Assembly: GCA_027487905.1 (NCBI GenBank)
Contig: JAIYCR010000009.1
Span: 1 to 33,803, forward strand
Length of the DNA stretch: 33,803 nucleotides
Reading direction: 5' to 3'
From: Rubrivivax sp.
GTDB taxonomy: Bacteria > Pseudomonadota > Gammaproteobacteria > Burkholderiales > Burkholderiaceae_C
Within the stretch, counting starts at the first letter, position 1, and every line of letters begins with the position of its first letter. Shown piece by piece: positions 1-8,775 of the stretch. A program made the position numbers and the translations under genes. Under the pieces are notes generated by a model. The model did not search any database and had not been told where the DNA came from. It worked only from the letters and a program-made list of their open reading frames with translations.

Positions 1-1
1 C

Positions 2-871
2 TGGACCAAGAGCCTGGTGGCCAGCGCCGATGGCCGCAGGCTCTACAGCGGCGTGGGCTCGAACAGCAACGTCGGCGAACGGGGGTTGGAGGCGGAGATC
101 GGCCGCGCGGCGATCTGGGAGATCGACCTCGAAAGCGGCGCCGCCCGCGTGCATGCCAGCGGCCTGCGCAACCCGGTGGGGCTGGCCTTCGCGCCTCAGG
201 GCGCTTCGGACCCGATGCTTTTCGCCGTGGTCAACGAGCGCGATGAACTGGGCAGCGACCTCGTCCCCGACTACCTCACCGCCATCCAGCCGGGTGGCTT
301 CTACGGCTGGCCGTGGTTCTACTGGGGCGCCCATGTGGACACCCGCGCGCCCGGGCTTCCCCCCGCCATCACCACCACCACGCCGCCGCTGCGCCCGGAC
401 TTCGCGCTCGGCTCGCATGTGGCGCCGCTGGGGCTGGCCTGGCAGGGCGATTCGGCGTCCTGGCCCGAAGGCCTGCGCGGCGGCTTCTTCGTCGGCCTGC
501 ATGGCTCGTGGAACCGCAAGCCGCTCGCCGGCTATCAGGTGGTCTTCGTGGCGCTGCGCGACGGGCGGCCGGTTCTGCCGGTGCGGCCCGTGGCCACCGG
601 CTTCCTGAACCCGGCGGGCCAGGCGCAGGGCCGGCCGGCGGGCGTGGCGGTGGACCCGCGCGGCGGCCTGCTCATCGCCGACGACGTGGGCAACACCGTG
701 TGGCGCGTCGCACCGGCCGCCGCGGCGCTGCCCATGCTGCGACCGGCTTCATCCCCATCGTCAGCCCCTGAAACACCGGCCGCACCGGCCACACCGGTCA
801 CACCGGTCACATCGAACGGGCCGACCGAGCCGAACGGGCCGGCCTCGGCCGGCGTCACGGTTGGCCGATGA
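2..871 (+). CDS. Glucose/sorbosone dehydrogenase-like (PQQ-type beta-propeller) protein, 3' part
   Basis: The reading frame is already open at base 2, so the N-terminal part lies outside the window; the in-frame GTG at 17 is not a credible start. The visible ~290 residues have the features of soluble sugar/sorbosone dehydrogenases: a GLRNPVGLAF segment, an ERDELGSDLVPDY segment, GGFYGWPW, an HVAPLGLAW block, GLHGSWNR and a closing GLLIADDVGNTVWRV strand. In this family these build a six-bladed propeller that binds PQQ and oxidises aldoses or sorbosone, usually in the periplasm. Substrate and cofactor cannot be confirmed from this fragment. The last ~45 residues are a Pro/Thr/Ala-rich tail partly encoded by short tandem repeats and unlikely to belong to the propeller. 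The 3' end overlaps the convergent patatin gene by 17 bases. Confidence 0.85.
   Translation, partial: WTKSLVASADGRRLYSGVGSNSNVGERGLEAEIGRAAIWEIDLESGAARVHASGLRNPVGLAFAPQGASDPMLFAVVNERDELGSDLVPDYLTAIQPGGFYGWPWFYWGAHVDTRAPGLPPAITTTTPPLRPDFALGSHVAPLGLAWQGDSASWPEGLRGGFFVGLHGSWNRKPLAGYQVVFVALRDGRPVLPVRPVATGFLNPAGQAQGRPAGVAVDPRGGLLIADDVGNTVWRVAPAAAALPMLRPASSPSSAPETPAAPATPVTPVTSNGPTEPNGPASAGVTVGR
775..810 (+). repeat. Short 9-bp tandem repeat inside the dehydrogenase tail
   Basis: Consecutive 9-base units of the form cacaccggt (with cgcaccggc variants) run in codon phase and encode a Thr-Pro-Val/Ala repeat. They explain the low-complexity C-terminal tail of the dehydrogenase. Each unit contains the palindrome accggt. 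Such repeats can change copy number by slippage; no function is evident. Confidence 0.5.
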
Positions 872-3170
872 AGAAGTAGATCGCCTGGCGGTCGCGGCTG
901 CCGCGCCCGTAGGCCAGGTGGATGGGTCCGAGCGGGCTGTCGGCGGCCAGGTAGAGCGAGCGGCCCTGGCGGGTTTCGCTGGTGTTCAGCGTGCCGATCT
1001 CGTTGCCCACCCGCCCGGCCTCGAGCGAGGCGCCGACGAAGACGCCGTCGAACAGCCCGGGCGAGGCAATGCGCCAGTTGTAGACCAGCCGTCCGAAGCC
1101 CAGCTCGCGGCCGACGAACTCGCCGGTGCGGTAGCCCGACAGCCGCAGGAAACCACCGAGCGAGTAGAGCTCGTAGATCGGAAGGCGGTCGGCGGCGCCG
1201 GCGGTGGCCCGCTCCAGCGCGGCGCGCACCGTGTGGTTGCCCGACGACCAGGCCCCCCGCCAGGAGGCGGTGAACTTCTCGTAGGCGTCGCTGGCGCCCC
1301 AGGCCGGCAGCGAACGGTAGGCCTCCAGGTCGAAGGCCTGCCCCTGGCGCGGGAAGCGCAGGCTGTCCAGCGTGTCCGATCGCAGCCGAATCGCCACGCC
1401 GGACAGGTCGCTGGATGGACCCAGCACGCCGCCCAGCGGAAAGCCGCCACTGTCTCGCAGGCGCACGCTGCCGCGCTGCGCGGACAGGCGCAGCTCGCCG
1501 TTCGAACCCAGTGGGAGGCCCAGGTCGGCGCTGCCCACGGTGGACACCCGCCGCAGCGTGGACAGCACGCGTCCTTCGTCGCCGAACACGTCGAAGGGGC
1601 GGCGCATCGTCTCGAAGCTGGCCGAGGCGAAGAGGCGCTGCGCCGGGCTCAGCGGCTGGTGCCATTCGGTGCGCAGGCGGTCGGTGCGGCCGAACTGCAC
1701 GTCGCTGCGCCACTCCCCGCCCCAGTCGTTCAGCCAGGTCGAGCGGTGGCTGGCGTTGATGTCGAAGGTGGGCGGCCCCGCGAAGTCGTAGGACATCGCC
1801 AGCCCGAAGCGCAGGTAGCTCGGCCCCCAGGTCTTCTCCGCCACGCGGGTCAGCAGCACCGGCCCCTGGGGCGTCTCCTCGATGCGGTAGCCCACGCCCT
1901 CGAAGTCGCCGGTGCCGTAGATGCGCTTCATGTCCGCTTCGATGGTTGCCACCGAAACGGGCTCGCCCGCGCGGCTTTGCATCGCCGCCAGCACCACCTG
2001 CGGGTTCACCCGCTCGGTGCCTTCGATGCGCACCGCGGCGAGCCTGCGGCCTTCGTCGCTGGGCCGGCCTGCACCCGGCCGGTTCTGCGTGGCCGCATAG
2101 GTGGGCTCGTCCAGGCCGAGCCGGCCCAGTCGGGCGCTCAAGGCGAGCGCTGCGGTCTCCCCCGCCTGGGCCGCCTCGCGCAGGCGGTCGAAGTCGGCCG
2201 TGGACACGGTGCCCAGGTCGGGCGTGATCAGCAGGTCGTTCGCGCCGAGTTCGGCCAGCGAGCGGTTGACGTTGCTCACCGTGAGGATGCGGGTGAGCTG
2301 GTCGGACACGCCCAGGATGGTCTTGAGCTCGTCGCGGCCCCGCAGCGGCGTGCCGATGTTCACCGCGATGACCACGTCGGCCCCCAGGCTGCGGGCCACG
2401 TCCACCGGCAGGTTGCGCACCACGCCGCCGTCCACCAGCAGCCGCCCGTCGATTTCCACCGGGTTGACCGCACCGGGCACGGCCATGCTCGCCCGGATGG
2501 CGTCGGTGAGGTTGCCCCGGCCGATGACCACCATCTCGCCGGTGGTCACGTCGGTGGCCACCGCACGGAAGCGAACCGGCAGGCGGTCGAAGTCCTCGTC
2601 GGTCTGCAGCCGGGTCATGCTGCGCAGCACGCCCTCGAGGGCGACGCCGGAGACCACACCCTTGGGCAGGCTCACGCCGTCGGCACCGACGCCCACCTCC
2701 GGGCCGACGAAGTTGATCGCGTCATCGGCCTTGCGTCGGAAGGGCAGCTCGGCGCGGACGCGGTCGCGCAGCAGGCTGGCGGTGTCGATGCTGCCCATCA
2801 GCGCCTCGATCTCGGCCAGCGGCATGCCGCTGGCGAAGGCCGCTCCGACGATGGCGCCCGCGCTCGTGCCGACCACCACATCCACCGGCACCCGGATGTC
2901 GCGCAGCACCCGCAGCACGCCGATATGGGCGCCTCCGCGGGCGCCGCCGCCGGACAGCACCAGCCCGATCCGGGGCCGCGCCGGCGCGGGGCTGGCCGCT
3001 GCTGGCGGGGGCGGGGACGGTTGCCCGGCCGCAGCCCCAGCCGCGGTGCCAGGCTCCAGCGAAGGGGTCGCCGCGGCAGCGTGCCCGGCCAAGGCCAACG
3101 CGCAGACCATCGAAGGCAGCGCCCGGCACGCCGGCAGCGCTCGGATGGCTTGAATGACCTGGATTCCCAC
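855..3170 (-). CDS. Patatin-like phospholipase with POTRA and outer-membrane beta-barrel (type Vd autotransporter-like)
   Basis: A 771-residue protein if started at the GTG at 3170, which has GGGAG eight bases upstream and leads directly into a signal peptide (hydrophobic stretch around residues 16-34, ending in a run of Ala). The open frame extends upstream to 3425, but that part does not look like protein. After a Pro/Ala linker comes a patatin domain (about 66-350) with the oxyanion motif GGGARGG (74-80), nucleophile Ser103 in GTSAG and Asp247 in DGG, the Ser-Asp dyad of patatin lipases. A single POTRA-like region (about 378-447) and a C-terminal BamA/TpsB-like barrel (about 450-771) follow. 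This domain order is that of PlpD, a lipase that threads itself through its own outer-membrane barrel. The predicted role is a surface or secreted phospholipase A. The terminal residues are QP rather than the usual aromatic. Confidence 0.88.
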   Translation of the reverse strand: MGIQVIQAIRALPACRALPSMVCALALAGHAAAATPSLEPGTAAGAAAGQPSPPPPAAASPAPARPRIGLVLSGGGARGGAHIGVLRVLRDIRVPVDVVVGTSAGAIVGAAFASGMPLAEIEALMGSIDTASLLRDRVRAELPFRRKADDAINFVGPEVGVGADGVSLPKGVVSGVALEGVLRSMTRLQTDEDFDRLPVRFRAVATDVTTGEMVVIGRGNLTDAIRASMAVPGAVNPVEIDGRLLVDGGVVRNLPVDVARSLGADVVIAVNIGTPLRGRDELKTILGVSDQLTRILTVSNVNRSLAELGANDLLITPDLGTVSTADFDRLREAAQAGETAALALSARLGRLGLDEPTYAATQNRPGAGRPSDEGRRLAAVRIEGTERVNPQVVLAAMQSRAGEPVSVATIEADMKRIYGTGDFEGVGYRIEETPQGPVLLTRVAEKTWGPSYLRFGLAMSYDFAGPPTFDINASHRSTWLNDWGGEWRSDVQFGRTDRLRTEWHQPLSPAQRLFASASFETMRRPFDVFGDEGRVLSTLRRVSTVGSADLGLPLGSNGELRLSAQRGSVRLRDSGGFPLGGVLGPSSDLSGVAIRLRSDTLDSLRFPRQGQAFDLEAYRSLPAWGASDAYEKFTASWRGAWSSGNHTVRAALERATAGAADRLPIYELYSLGGFLRLSGYRTGEFVGRELGFGRLVYNWRIASPGLFDGVFVGASLEAGRVGNEIGTLNTSETRQGRSLYLAADSPLGPIHLAYGRGSRDRQAIYFFIGQP

Positions 3171-3539
3171 GCGGGCCGCTCCCTGTGTTTCGTATTCGCT
3201 TCGAGCGGCGCCGTTTTCGCTGCCGTTGCCGGATGTTCGCCGATACGGCCTTTCCCGCATGTGGCGCGGATGCCATATGCCAATTGTCAATCCGCAGGCT
3301 TTCGTGTCCTTCGGTTCCGGCATGACAATCTCGAGTCTCGTGCTTCTCCGCCCCGAATCGCGGATGTCATCGTGCCCAACCGGACGCCGCAGCGGCTCGC
3401 GCCGCCTGCCCCTCAGCCTGTCCAAGCCGCTGGTTCACCTCCCGTTCGCGGGCCGGCCGGACCGGCGTCCTTGCGACCTTGGCACGGGCCGCAGGCCTGA
3501 GCCCTCGTCCGGTCACCGAGCCCCGCCCTCCGTTCTGGA
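3171..3539. other. Divergent intergenic region between patatin and receiver genes
   Basis: About 370 bases without a convincing gene. The part from about 3180 to 3380 is less GC-rich than its surroundings, as expected for a promoter region. A perfect TTGACA hexamer lies on the minus strand at 3290-3285, but no acceptable -10 box follows at 16-18 bases, so no promoter is assigned. The open frame of the patatin gene continues through here, but its translation lacks family features. Confidence 0.5.
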
Positions 3540-3971
3540 ATGAAGCCTCCCGTGCCGCACCGGCGCCCCGTGGTCCTGCATGTGGACCCCGATCCCCAGC
3601 AGGGTCTGCTGATGCAGATGCTGTTCCGCATGCTGGAGCTCGGCCCGCTGGTGCACTGTGCCCAGCCCTGGGCGGCGCTGCGCCAGAGCGCCCGCCTGCA
3701 ACCCGATCTGCTGCTGCTGGAGTACGAGCTGCCGGGCTGCACCGGCGACGGCCTGCTGCTGCGCATCCGCTGGCTGCTGGCCCAGCGCACCGGCCCCTAC
3801 GGCAAGCTGCCTCGGGCCATCCTGCTCACCGACGGGCCGCTGGAGGACCTGCCGCCCAACCTGCGGCAGATCGGCTTCGAAGACGTGCTGCACAAGCCGA
3901 CGGTGGACCGTCAGGCGCTCGATTCGCTCCGGGCGGCCGTGCTCAGCCTGCAGGAGGGCGCGGTGCACTGA
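3540..3971 (+). CDS. Receiver-domain protein with Glu in place of the phospho-acceptor Asp
   Basis: A 143-residue single-domain protein with the CheY-like receiver pattern. Strand 1 is VVLHVDPDP (acidic residues Asp16 and Asp18), strand 3 is DLLLLEYELPG, Thr97 lies in ILLTDG, and Lys119 in LHKP is the conserved lysine with its following proline. The residue that normally accepts phosphate, aligned in the D-x-x-LPG pattern, is Glu61. Asp-to-Glu changes at this site are known to mimic phosphorylation in some response regulators, so the protein may be constitutively active or a phosphate-independent pseudo-receiver (inference). No output domain and no adjacent histidine kinase are present. It ends 38 bases from the convergent end of paaZ. 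The start is the first ATG of the frame; a ribosome-binding site is weak. Confidence 0.75.
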   Translation: MKPPVPHRRPVVLHVDPDPQQGLLMQMLFRMLELGPLVHCAQPWAALRQSARLQPDLLLLEYELPGCTGDGLLLRIRWLLAQRTGPYGKLPRAILLTDGPLEDLPPNLRQIGFEDVLHKPTVDRQALDSLRAAVLSLQEGAVH

Positions 3972-4009
3972 GGGCCGCGGCGCCCCGCCTTGCGCCCCGC
4001 CTGCCCGCT

Positions 4010-6103
4010 TCAGGCGGCCTTCTTGGCCACCAGTGTGAGGATGTCGTAGCTCGCGACGAGCTCGCCCTGCTGGTTGGTGACCTCCACGTCCCAGGCCACC
4101 ACCCCCTGGCCACGGCCCTGGGCATCGACCTTGTTGCGGTCGATCTTGCGCTTGGCGGTCAGGCGGGCCTGGATGGTGTCGCCGATGCCCACCGGCTTGA
4201 CGAAGCGCAGCGTGTCCAGGCCGTAGTTGGCCAGCACCGGCCCTGGCGCGGGGCTGACGAACAGACCCGCCGCCGCGGACAGCACGAAGTAGCCGTGGGC
4301 GATGCGCTGGCCAAAGGCGCTCTCGCGGGCGGCCAGCTCGTCGAAGTGCATGTAGAAGAAGTCGCCGGAGATGCCGCCGAAGGCGACGATGTCCGCTTCG
4401 GTCACGGTGCGCCGGTGGGTGAGCAGGCTGTCGCCGATGGCCAGTTCCTCGAAATGCTTGCGGAAAGGGTGCACCGCGCTTTCGGTGACCGTGGCGCCGC
4501 GCACGTGCTCACCGGTGACGGCGGCCAGCATGGTGGGCGAACCCTGTACCGCGCAGCGCTGCAGCAGGTGGTGCACCGCGCGCAGGCCGCCGAGCTCTTC
4601 GCCGCCGCCGGCCCGGCCCGGCCCGCCATGCTTGAGCCCGGGCAGCGGCGAGCCGTGGCCGGTGCTTTCCACCGCGGCCGTGCGGTCGAGCACCAGCAGG
4701 CGGCCGTGCCAGGCGGCTGCCTGGGGAATGGCCCGGGCCGCGATGGCCGGCGTGCGGGTGACGAGCGAGGCCACCAGGCTGCCCCGTCCCTTGCGGGCCA
4801 GCGCCAGCGCGCCGTCGATGAAGGCCGGGTCGCGCGCGGCGGCGTCGCCGGCCGCACCGGCGTCATAGGCCATCAGCGTGCTGACCGGCCCGAAGGCCTC
4901 GATGTCGTGCACCGAAGGCTGGCCCACCGGGTCGCGCGCCAGCAGCAGCGTGGGCGAGAAGAAGGCGCCCTCGCCCACCCCCTGCCCGCGCAGCGTGGCG
5001 GCCTCGGGCACGCCGCCGCCCAGCAGCAGCTCGGCGCTCTCGCGCAGCGAGCGCACCCGGTCGCCCACGTCGGACTGCTGGGCGTGCGAGGCCAGCGCGC
5101 CCATCTTCACGCCCTCGACCGAGGGGTCGCCGATGGCAATGGCCTTCAGCCGGGCCACCAGGCGCTCGGCCACCGCATCCACCTGCTGGCGCGGCACGAT
5201 GGCGCGGCGGATGGCGGTGCACTTCTGGCCGGCCTTGACCGTCATCTCCCGGGCCACTTCCTTGACGAAAAGGTCGAACTCGGGGTCGTCCGGCGTGACG
5301 TCCGGCGCCAGGATGGCCGCATTGAGCGAATCGGCCTCGGCGTTGAAGGGAATGGAGCGCAGCACCAGGTTGCGGTTCACCCGCAGGCGCGCTGCGGTGT
5401 CTGCCGAGCCGGTGAAGGTGACCACGTCGGGCTCCTCCAGGCGGTCGAGCAGGTCGCCCGTGCCGCCGATCACCAGCTGCAGGCTGCCCAGGGGGAGGAT
5501 GCCGCTGCGGTCGATCAGGCGGCACAGGGCTTCGGTGAGGTAGCTGGTGGCGGTGGCAGGCTTGCCGATGCAGGGCATGGCGGCCAGGAAGCTGGGCGCG
5601 AACTTTTCTAGCAGGCCCCAGACCGGGAAGTTGAATGCGTTGATGTGCACCGCCACGCCGCCGCGGGGCACCAGGATGTGGGTGCCGGCGAAGCCACCGC
5701 CCTTGCCCAGTGCGAGCACCGGGCCTTCGTGCACCAGGTTGCCGCTGGGCAGCTCGTTGGAGCCCAGGCTCGCATAGGCGAACAGGGTGCCGATGCCGCC
5801 CTCGATGTCCACCCAGCTGTCGCTGCGCGTGGCGCCGGTGTGGGCCGACACGGCGTACAGCGACTCCTTGTGTTCGCCGAGGAACCTTGCCAGCGCCTTC
5901 AGGCGCGCGGCGCGCTGCTGGAAGTCCAGCTGCATCAGCCCGGGCAGCCCGGTGCCCCGTGCATGCTCGAGCGCCTCGGCGAAGTCGAGGGCCTCGGTGT
6001 GGGTGCTGGCCACGGGGCGGCCGTCGATGGCGCTGCGCAGGGTCTGGCCGGCGCTGTGGCCGATCCAGCGGCCAGCGATCCAGCTTTGCAGGGTGGGGGT
6101 CAT
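4010..6103 (-). CDS. paaZ: PaaZ, bifunctional oxepin-CoA hydrolase / 3-oxo-5,6-dehydrosuberyl-CoA semialdehyde dehydrogenase
   Basis: A 697-residue fusion that opens the oxepin-CoA ring and oxidises the resulting aldehyde with NADP+, the third stage of aerobic phenylacetate breakdown. Residues 1 to about 530 are an aldehyde dehydrogenase domain with Cys295 in GQKCTA and Glu256 in FNAEAD; both numbers coincide with those of the E. coli enzyme. Residues about 540-697 form a MaoC-like R-specific enoyl-CoA hydratase domain with the D-x4-H motif (Asp581, His586 in GDFFYMHFDE). Length is close to the usual 680-690. GGAG lies about seven bases before the ATG. It is the last gene of the paa-liv transcription unit, 39 bases downstream of livF; only 38 bases separate it from the convergent receiver gene, and no terminator is obvious there. 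Confidence 0.96.
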   Translation of the reverse strand: MTPTLQSWIAGRWIGHSAGQTLRSAIDGRPVASTHTEALDFAEALEHARGTGLPGLMQLDFQQRAARLKALARFLGEHKESLYAVSAHTGATRSDSWVDIEGGIGTLFAYASLGSNELPSGNLVHEGPVLALGKGGGFAGTHILVPRGGVAVHINAFNFPVWGLLEKFAPSFLAAMPCIGKPATATSYLTEALCRLIDRSGILPLGSLQLVIGGTGDLLDRLEEPDVVTFTGSADTAARLRVNRNLVLRSIPFNAEADSLNAAILAPDVTPDDPEFDLFVKEVAREMTVKAGQKCTAIRRAIVPRQQVDAVAERLVARLKAIAIGDPSVEGVKMGALASHAQQSDVGDRVRSLRESAELLLGGGVPEAATLRGQGVGEGAFFSPTLLLARDPVGQPSVHDIEAFGPVSTLMAYDAGAAGDAAARDPAFIDGALALARKGRGSLVASLVTRTPAIAARAIPQAAAWHGRLLVLDRTAAVESTGHGSPLPGLKHGGPGRAGGGEELGGLRAVHHLLQRCAVQGSPTMLAAVTGEHVRGATVTESAVHPFRKHFEELAIGDSLLTHRRTVTEADIVAFGGISGDFFYMHFDELAARESAFGQRIAHGYFVLSAAAGLFVSPAPGPVLANYGLDTLRFVKPVGIGDTIQARLTAKRKIDRNKVDAQGRGQGVVAWDVEVTNQQGELVASYDILTLVAKKAA

Positions 6104-6142
6104 GGGAGGGCTCCGGGAAATGGGGGAATGGGCAGCGCGGCC

Positions 6143-6880
6143 TCAGGCGGCCTTGGCGCCACCGATGCCGAGGTAGGTCTCGACGATGCGGCGGTCGTGC
6201 AGCAGCGCGTCGGCGTCGCCCTGCAGCGCCACCGCACCCATCTCGAGCACATAGGCGCGGTCGGCCACCTGCAGCGCGGCGCGGGCGTTCTGCTCGATCA
6301 GCAGCACCGACACGCCGAGCTCGCGCAGCGACTTCACCACCTGCAGCACCTCGCGCACGATCAGCGGCGCCAGGCCGAGCGAGGGCTCGTCGAGCATCAG
6401 CAGGCGCGGCTTGGCCATCAGCGCTCGGCCGATGGCGAGCATCTGGCGCTCGCCGCCGGACAGCGTGGCGGCCATCTGCGAGCGGCGTTCCTGCAGGCGG
6501 GGAAAGATGGCGAAGACCTCGCGCATGCGCTCGGCCTGGGTCCGGTCGCCCCGCCGCCAGCGGGCGAAGCCACCGAGCAGCAGGTTGTCCTCCACGCTCA
6601 TCTCGCCGAAGAGCTCGCGCTTCTCCGGCACCAGCGACACGCCCAGCGACACGAGCTTTTCCACGCTCGGGCGCGGCACGCGCTGCCCGGCCAGGTGCAG
6701 CTCGCCGCTGGAGGGCAGCAGGCCCATCGCCGCGCCCAGCAGCGTGGTCTTGCCCGCGCCGTTGGGGCCGATGACGGTGACGATCTCACCCTGGCGGACC
6801 TGCAGGTCCACCTGGTGCAGCGCTTCGACCGGTCCGTAGGACACGCTGAAGCCGCGCAGGTCGAGCAGGGTCGAGCTCAT
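6143..6880 (-). CDS. livF: LivF-type ABC transporter ATPase
   Basis: A 245-residue ATP-binding subunit of the branched-chain/aromatic (HAAT family) uptake systems. Walker A is GPNGAGKT (residues 38-45), the signature is LSGGERQ, Walker B is LLMLDEPSLGL, and the switch region is VLLIEQNARAAL, which is typical of LivF rather than LivG. The ATG at 6880 overlaps the TGA of livMG (ATGA), so the two are translationally coupled; a longer open frame upstream is a shadow. Its place between the transporter permeases and paaZ, inside a paa operon, suggests that it powers uptake of phenylacetate or a related aromatic acid (inference), although the family itself would also fit branched-chain amino acids. 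Confidence 0.93.
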   Translation of the reverse strand: MSSTLLDLRGFSVSYGPVEALHQVDLQVRQGEIVTVIGPNGAGKTTLLGAAMGLLPSSGELHLAGQRVPRPSVEKLVSLGVSLVPEKRELFGEMSVEDNLLLGGFARWRRGDRTQAERMREVFAIFPRLQERRSQMAATLSGGERQMLAIGRALMAKPRLLMLDEPSLGLAPLIVREVLQVVKSLRELGVSVLLIEQNARAALQVADRAYVLEMGAVALQGDADALLHDRRIVETYLGIGGAKAA

Positions 6881-8775
6881 GCCACGCCTCCCAGGTAGGC
6901 CTCGAGCACCTTGGGGTCGGCCTGGACCTGGGCCGGCGTGCCGCGGGCGATCACCTGCCCGAAGTCGAGCACGGTGATGCGGTCGGCCAGGTTCATCACG
7001 AACTCCATGTCGTGTTCGACGATCAGGATGGCAAGCCCCTCGGCGCGCAGCTGCGACAGCAGCTCGGCGAGCTGGCGTTTCTCGAGGTGACGCAGGCCTG
7101 CGGCTGGTTCGTCCAGCAGCAGCAGCGTGGGGTTGCCGGCCAGTGCACGCGCGATCTCGACGATGCGCTGCGAGCCCAGCGGCAGCGATCCGGCCGCTTC
7201 GTCGACCTGTGCGCCCAGGCCCACGCGCTCGATGTGCCGACGCGCCTCGGCCAGCAGGGCGGCCTCCTCGGAGCGGTCCAGCCGCAGCATCGAACGCCAC
7301 CAGCCGGCCTGGCCCCGGCGATGCGCGCCCAGGGCCACGTTGTCCAGCACGCTGCGCTCCTTCAGCAGGCGCACATGCTGGAAGGTGCGGCCCAGGCCGA
7401 GGGCGGCAAAGGCCCGGGACGGCTGTCCGGTCATCGCCGCGCCCGCCAGCTCGACCTGGCCCTCGGTGGGGTCGTCCACGCCGGAGATCATGTTGAAGAA
7501 GGTGCTCTTGCCTGCACCGTTCGGGCCGATCAGCGCGTGCACCTCGCCGGCCCTGACCTCCAGGCTCACGTCCGAGTTGGCCACCAGGCCGCCGAATCGC
7601 TTGGTCACGCCCCGGGCCGCCAGCACCACCTCGCCGCGGGGCGCGAGCGTGCGACGCGGCAGTTCGGCCACCGGCCCATGGGTCCGCGAGGGCGAGTCAC
7701 GGCGGATGAATCGCCGCGTCAGGCGCTGCAGCGTGGGCCAGATGCCGTCGGCGTAGCGCTGCAGCACCAGCAGCATCAGCAAGCCGAAGACGATGACCTC
7801 GAAGGCGCCGCTGGCCCCCAGCAGCCGCGGCAGCAGGTCCTGCAGTTCCTGCTTCATCAGCGTGATGAGGGTGGCGCCCAGCAGCGCGCCCCACAGGTGC
7901 CCTGCCCCGCCCACCACCGCCATGAAGAGGTACTCGATGCCGATGTTCAGGTTGAAGGGCGTGGGGTTCACGAAGCGCTGCTGGTGCGCGTAGAGCCAGC
8001 CCGAAAGGCCGGCCAGCAGGGCCGCAAGCACGAACACCTTCAGCCGGTAGGCGGTGGTGTCCACGCCCATCGACTCGGCCATCACCCGGCCGCTCTTGAG
8101 CGCGCGGATGGCCCGTCCTTCGCGACTGTCCAGCAGGTTGTGCAGCATCCACAGCGCCGCCAGCACGATGACCCAGATCAGCACGCCCATGGCGCGCGGC
8201 TCGGCCAGCGACACCGGGCCCAGGGTGATGGCCGGCACGCCGCCCAGGCCGGTGTGGCCGCCCAGGAAGCCGAGGTTGCCGAAGAGGAAGAAGAGCGAAA
8301 GGCCCCAGGCGATCGTGCCCAGCGGCAGGTAGTGGCCCGACAGGCGCAGCGTCACTGCGCCCAGCAGCCAGGCCACCAGGCCGGTGAGCGCCAGGCCCAG
8401 CAGCAGGCCGGCCCAGGGCAGCCAGGCCGCGCCCTCGGCGCCGGCCTCCAGGGCCCACACTCCGCCCACCCAGGCCGTGGCATAGGCGCCCAGCCCGACG
8501 AAGGCGGCCTGGCCGAAGGAGGTCATGCCGGCCACGCCGGTGAGCATCACCAGGCCGATGGCCACCAGCGCATAAAGGCCGATGTTGTTGACCAGCGTGA
8601 TCTGGAAATCCGGCAGGCCGCCCAGCGCCGCGGCCAGGGCCAGCACGAAGGCGGCGACGACGGCCTTCACCGGGATGCCGCGGGCCGGCGGCGACGATGC
8701 TGCCGCGGGGGCGGCGTCCACGGATGGCTTCACGGCGTCGGGCGCGCGGCGTCCGCCCTGAGGTGCGGCGCTCAT
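6877..8775 (-). CDS. livMG: LivM-LivG fusion: ABC permease joined to ATPase
   Basis: One 632-residue chain carries two transporter subunits. Residues about 35-345 are a LivM-type permease with many hydrophobic segments and the family motifs [10 protein letters not shown] and [14 protein letters not shown] charged linker (about 350-385) follows. The rest is a LivG-type ATPase with Walker A GPNGAGKS (417-424), Walker [12 protein letters not shown] and the LivG switch [10 protein letters not shown]. The ATPase signature reads LPLGSQR instead of the common LPYGQQR. The chosen ATG at 8775 overlaps the stop of livH (ATGA); a GTG at 8817 would also keep frame but lies inside livH. The 3' end overlaps livF. 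LivM-LivG fusions recur in Betaproteobacteria; here the fusion makes the frame continuous with no sign of a frameshift. Confidence 0.92.
   Translation of the reverse strand: MSAAPQGGRRAPDAVKPSVDAAPAAASSPPARGIPVKAVVAAFVLALAAALGGLPDFQITLVNNIGLYALVAIGLVMLTGVAGMTSFGQAAFVGLGAYATAWVGGVWALEAGAEGAAWLPWAGLLLGLALTGLVAWLLGAVTLRLSGHYLPLGTIAWGLSLFFLFGNLGFLGGHTGLGGVPAITLGPVSLAEPRAMGVLIWVIVLAALWMLHNLLDSREGRAIRALKSGRVMAESMGVDTTAYRLKVFVLAALLAGLSGWLYAHQQRFVNPTPFNLNIGIEYLFMAVVGGAGHLWGALLGATLITLMKQELQDLLPRLLGASGAFEVIVFGLLMLLVLQRYADGIWPTLQRLTRRFIRRDSPSRTHGPVAELPRRTLAPRGEVVLAARGVTKRFGGLVANSDVSLEVRAGEVHALIGPNGAGKSTFFNMISGVDDPTEGQVELAGAAMTGQPSRAFAALGLGRTFQHVRLLKERSVLDNVALGAHRRGQAGWWRSMLRLDRSEEAALLAEARRHIERVGLGAQVDEAAGSLPLGSQRIVEIARALAGNPTLLLLDEPAAGLRHLEKRQLAELLSQLRAEGLAILIVEHDMEFVMNLADRITVLDFGQVIARGTPAQVQADPKVLEAYLGGVA

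Noticed and set aside
3285-3290. Perfect TTGACA hexamer on the minus strand upstream of the patatin gene
   Set aside because: No acceptable -10 hexamer at 16-18 bases; a single hexamer match is not enough to call a promoter.
861-3500. Long plus-strand open frame of about 880 codons opposite the patatin gene
   Set aside because: Its translation is Arg/Ala/His/Gly-rich without any family motif; it is a shadow caused by high GC in the third codon position of the real gene.
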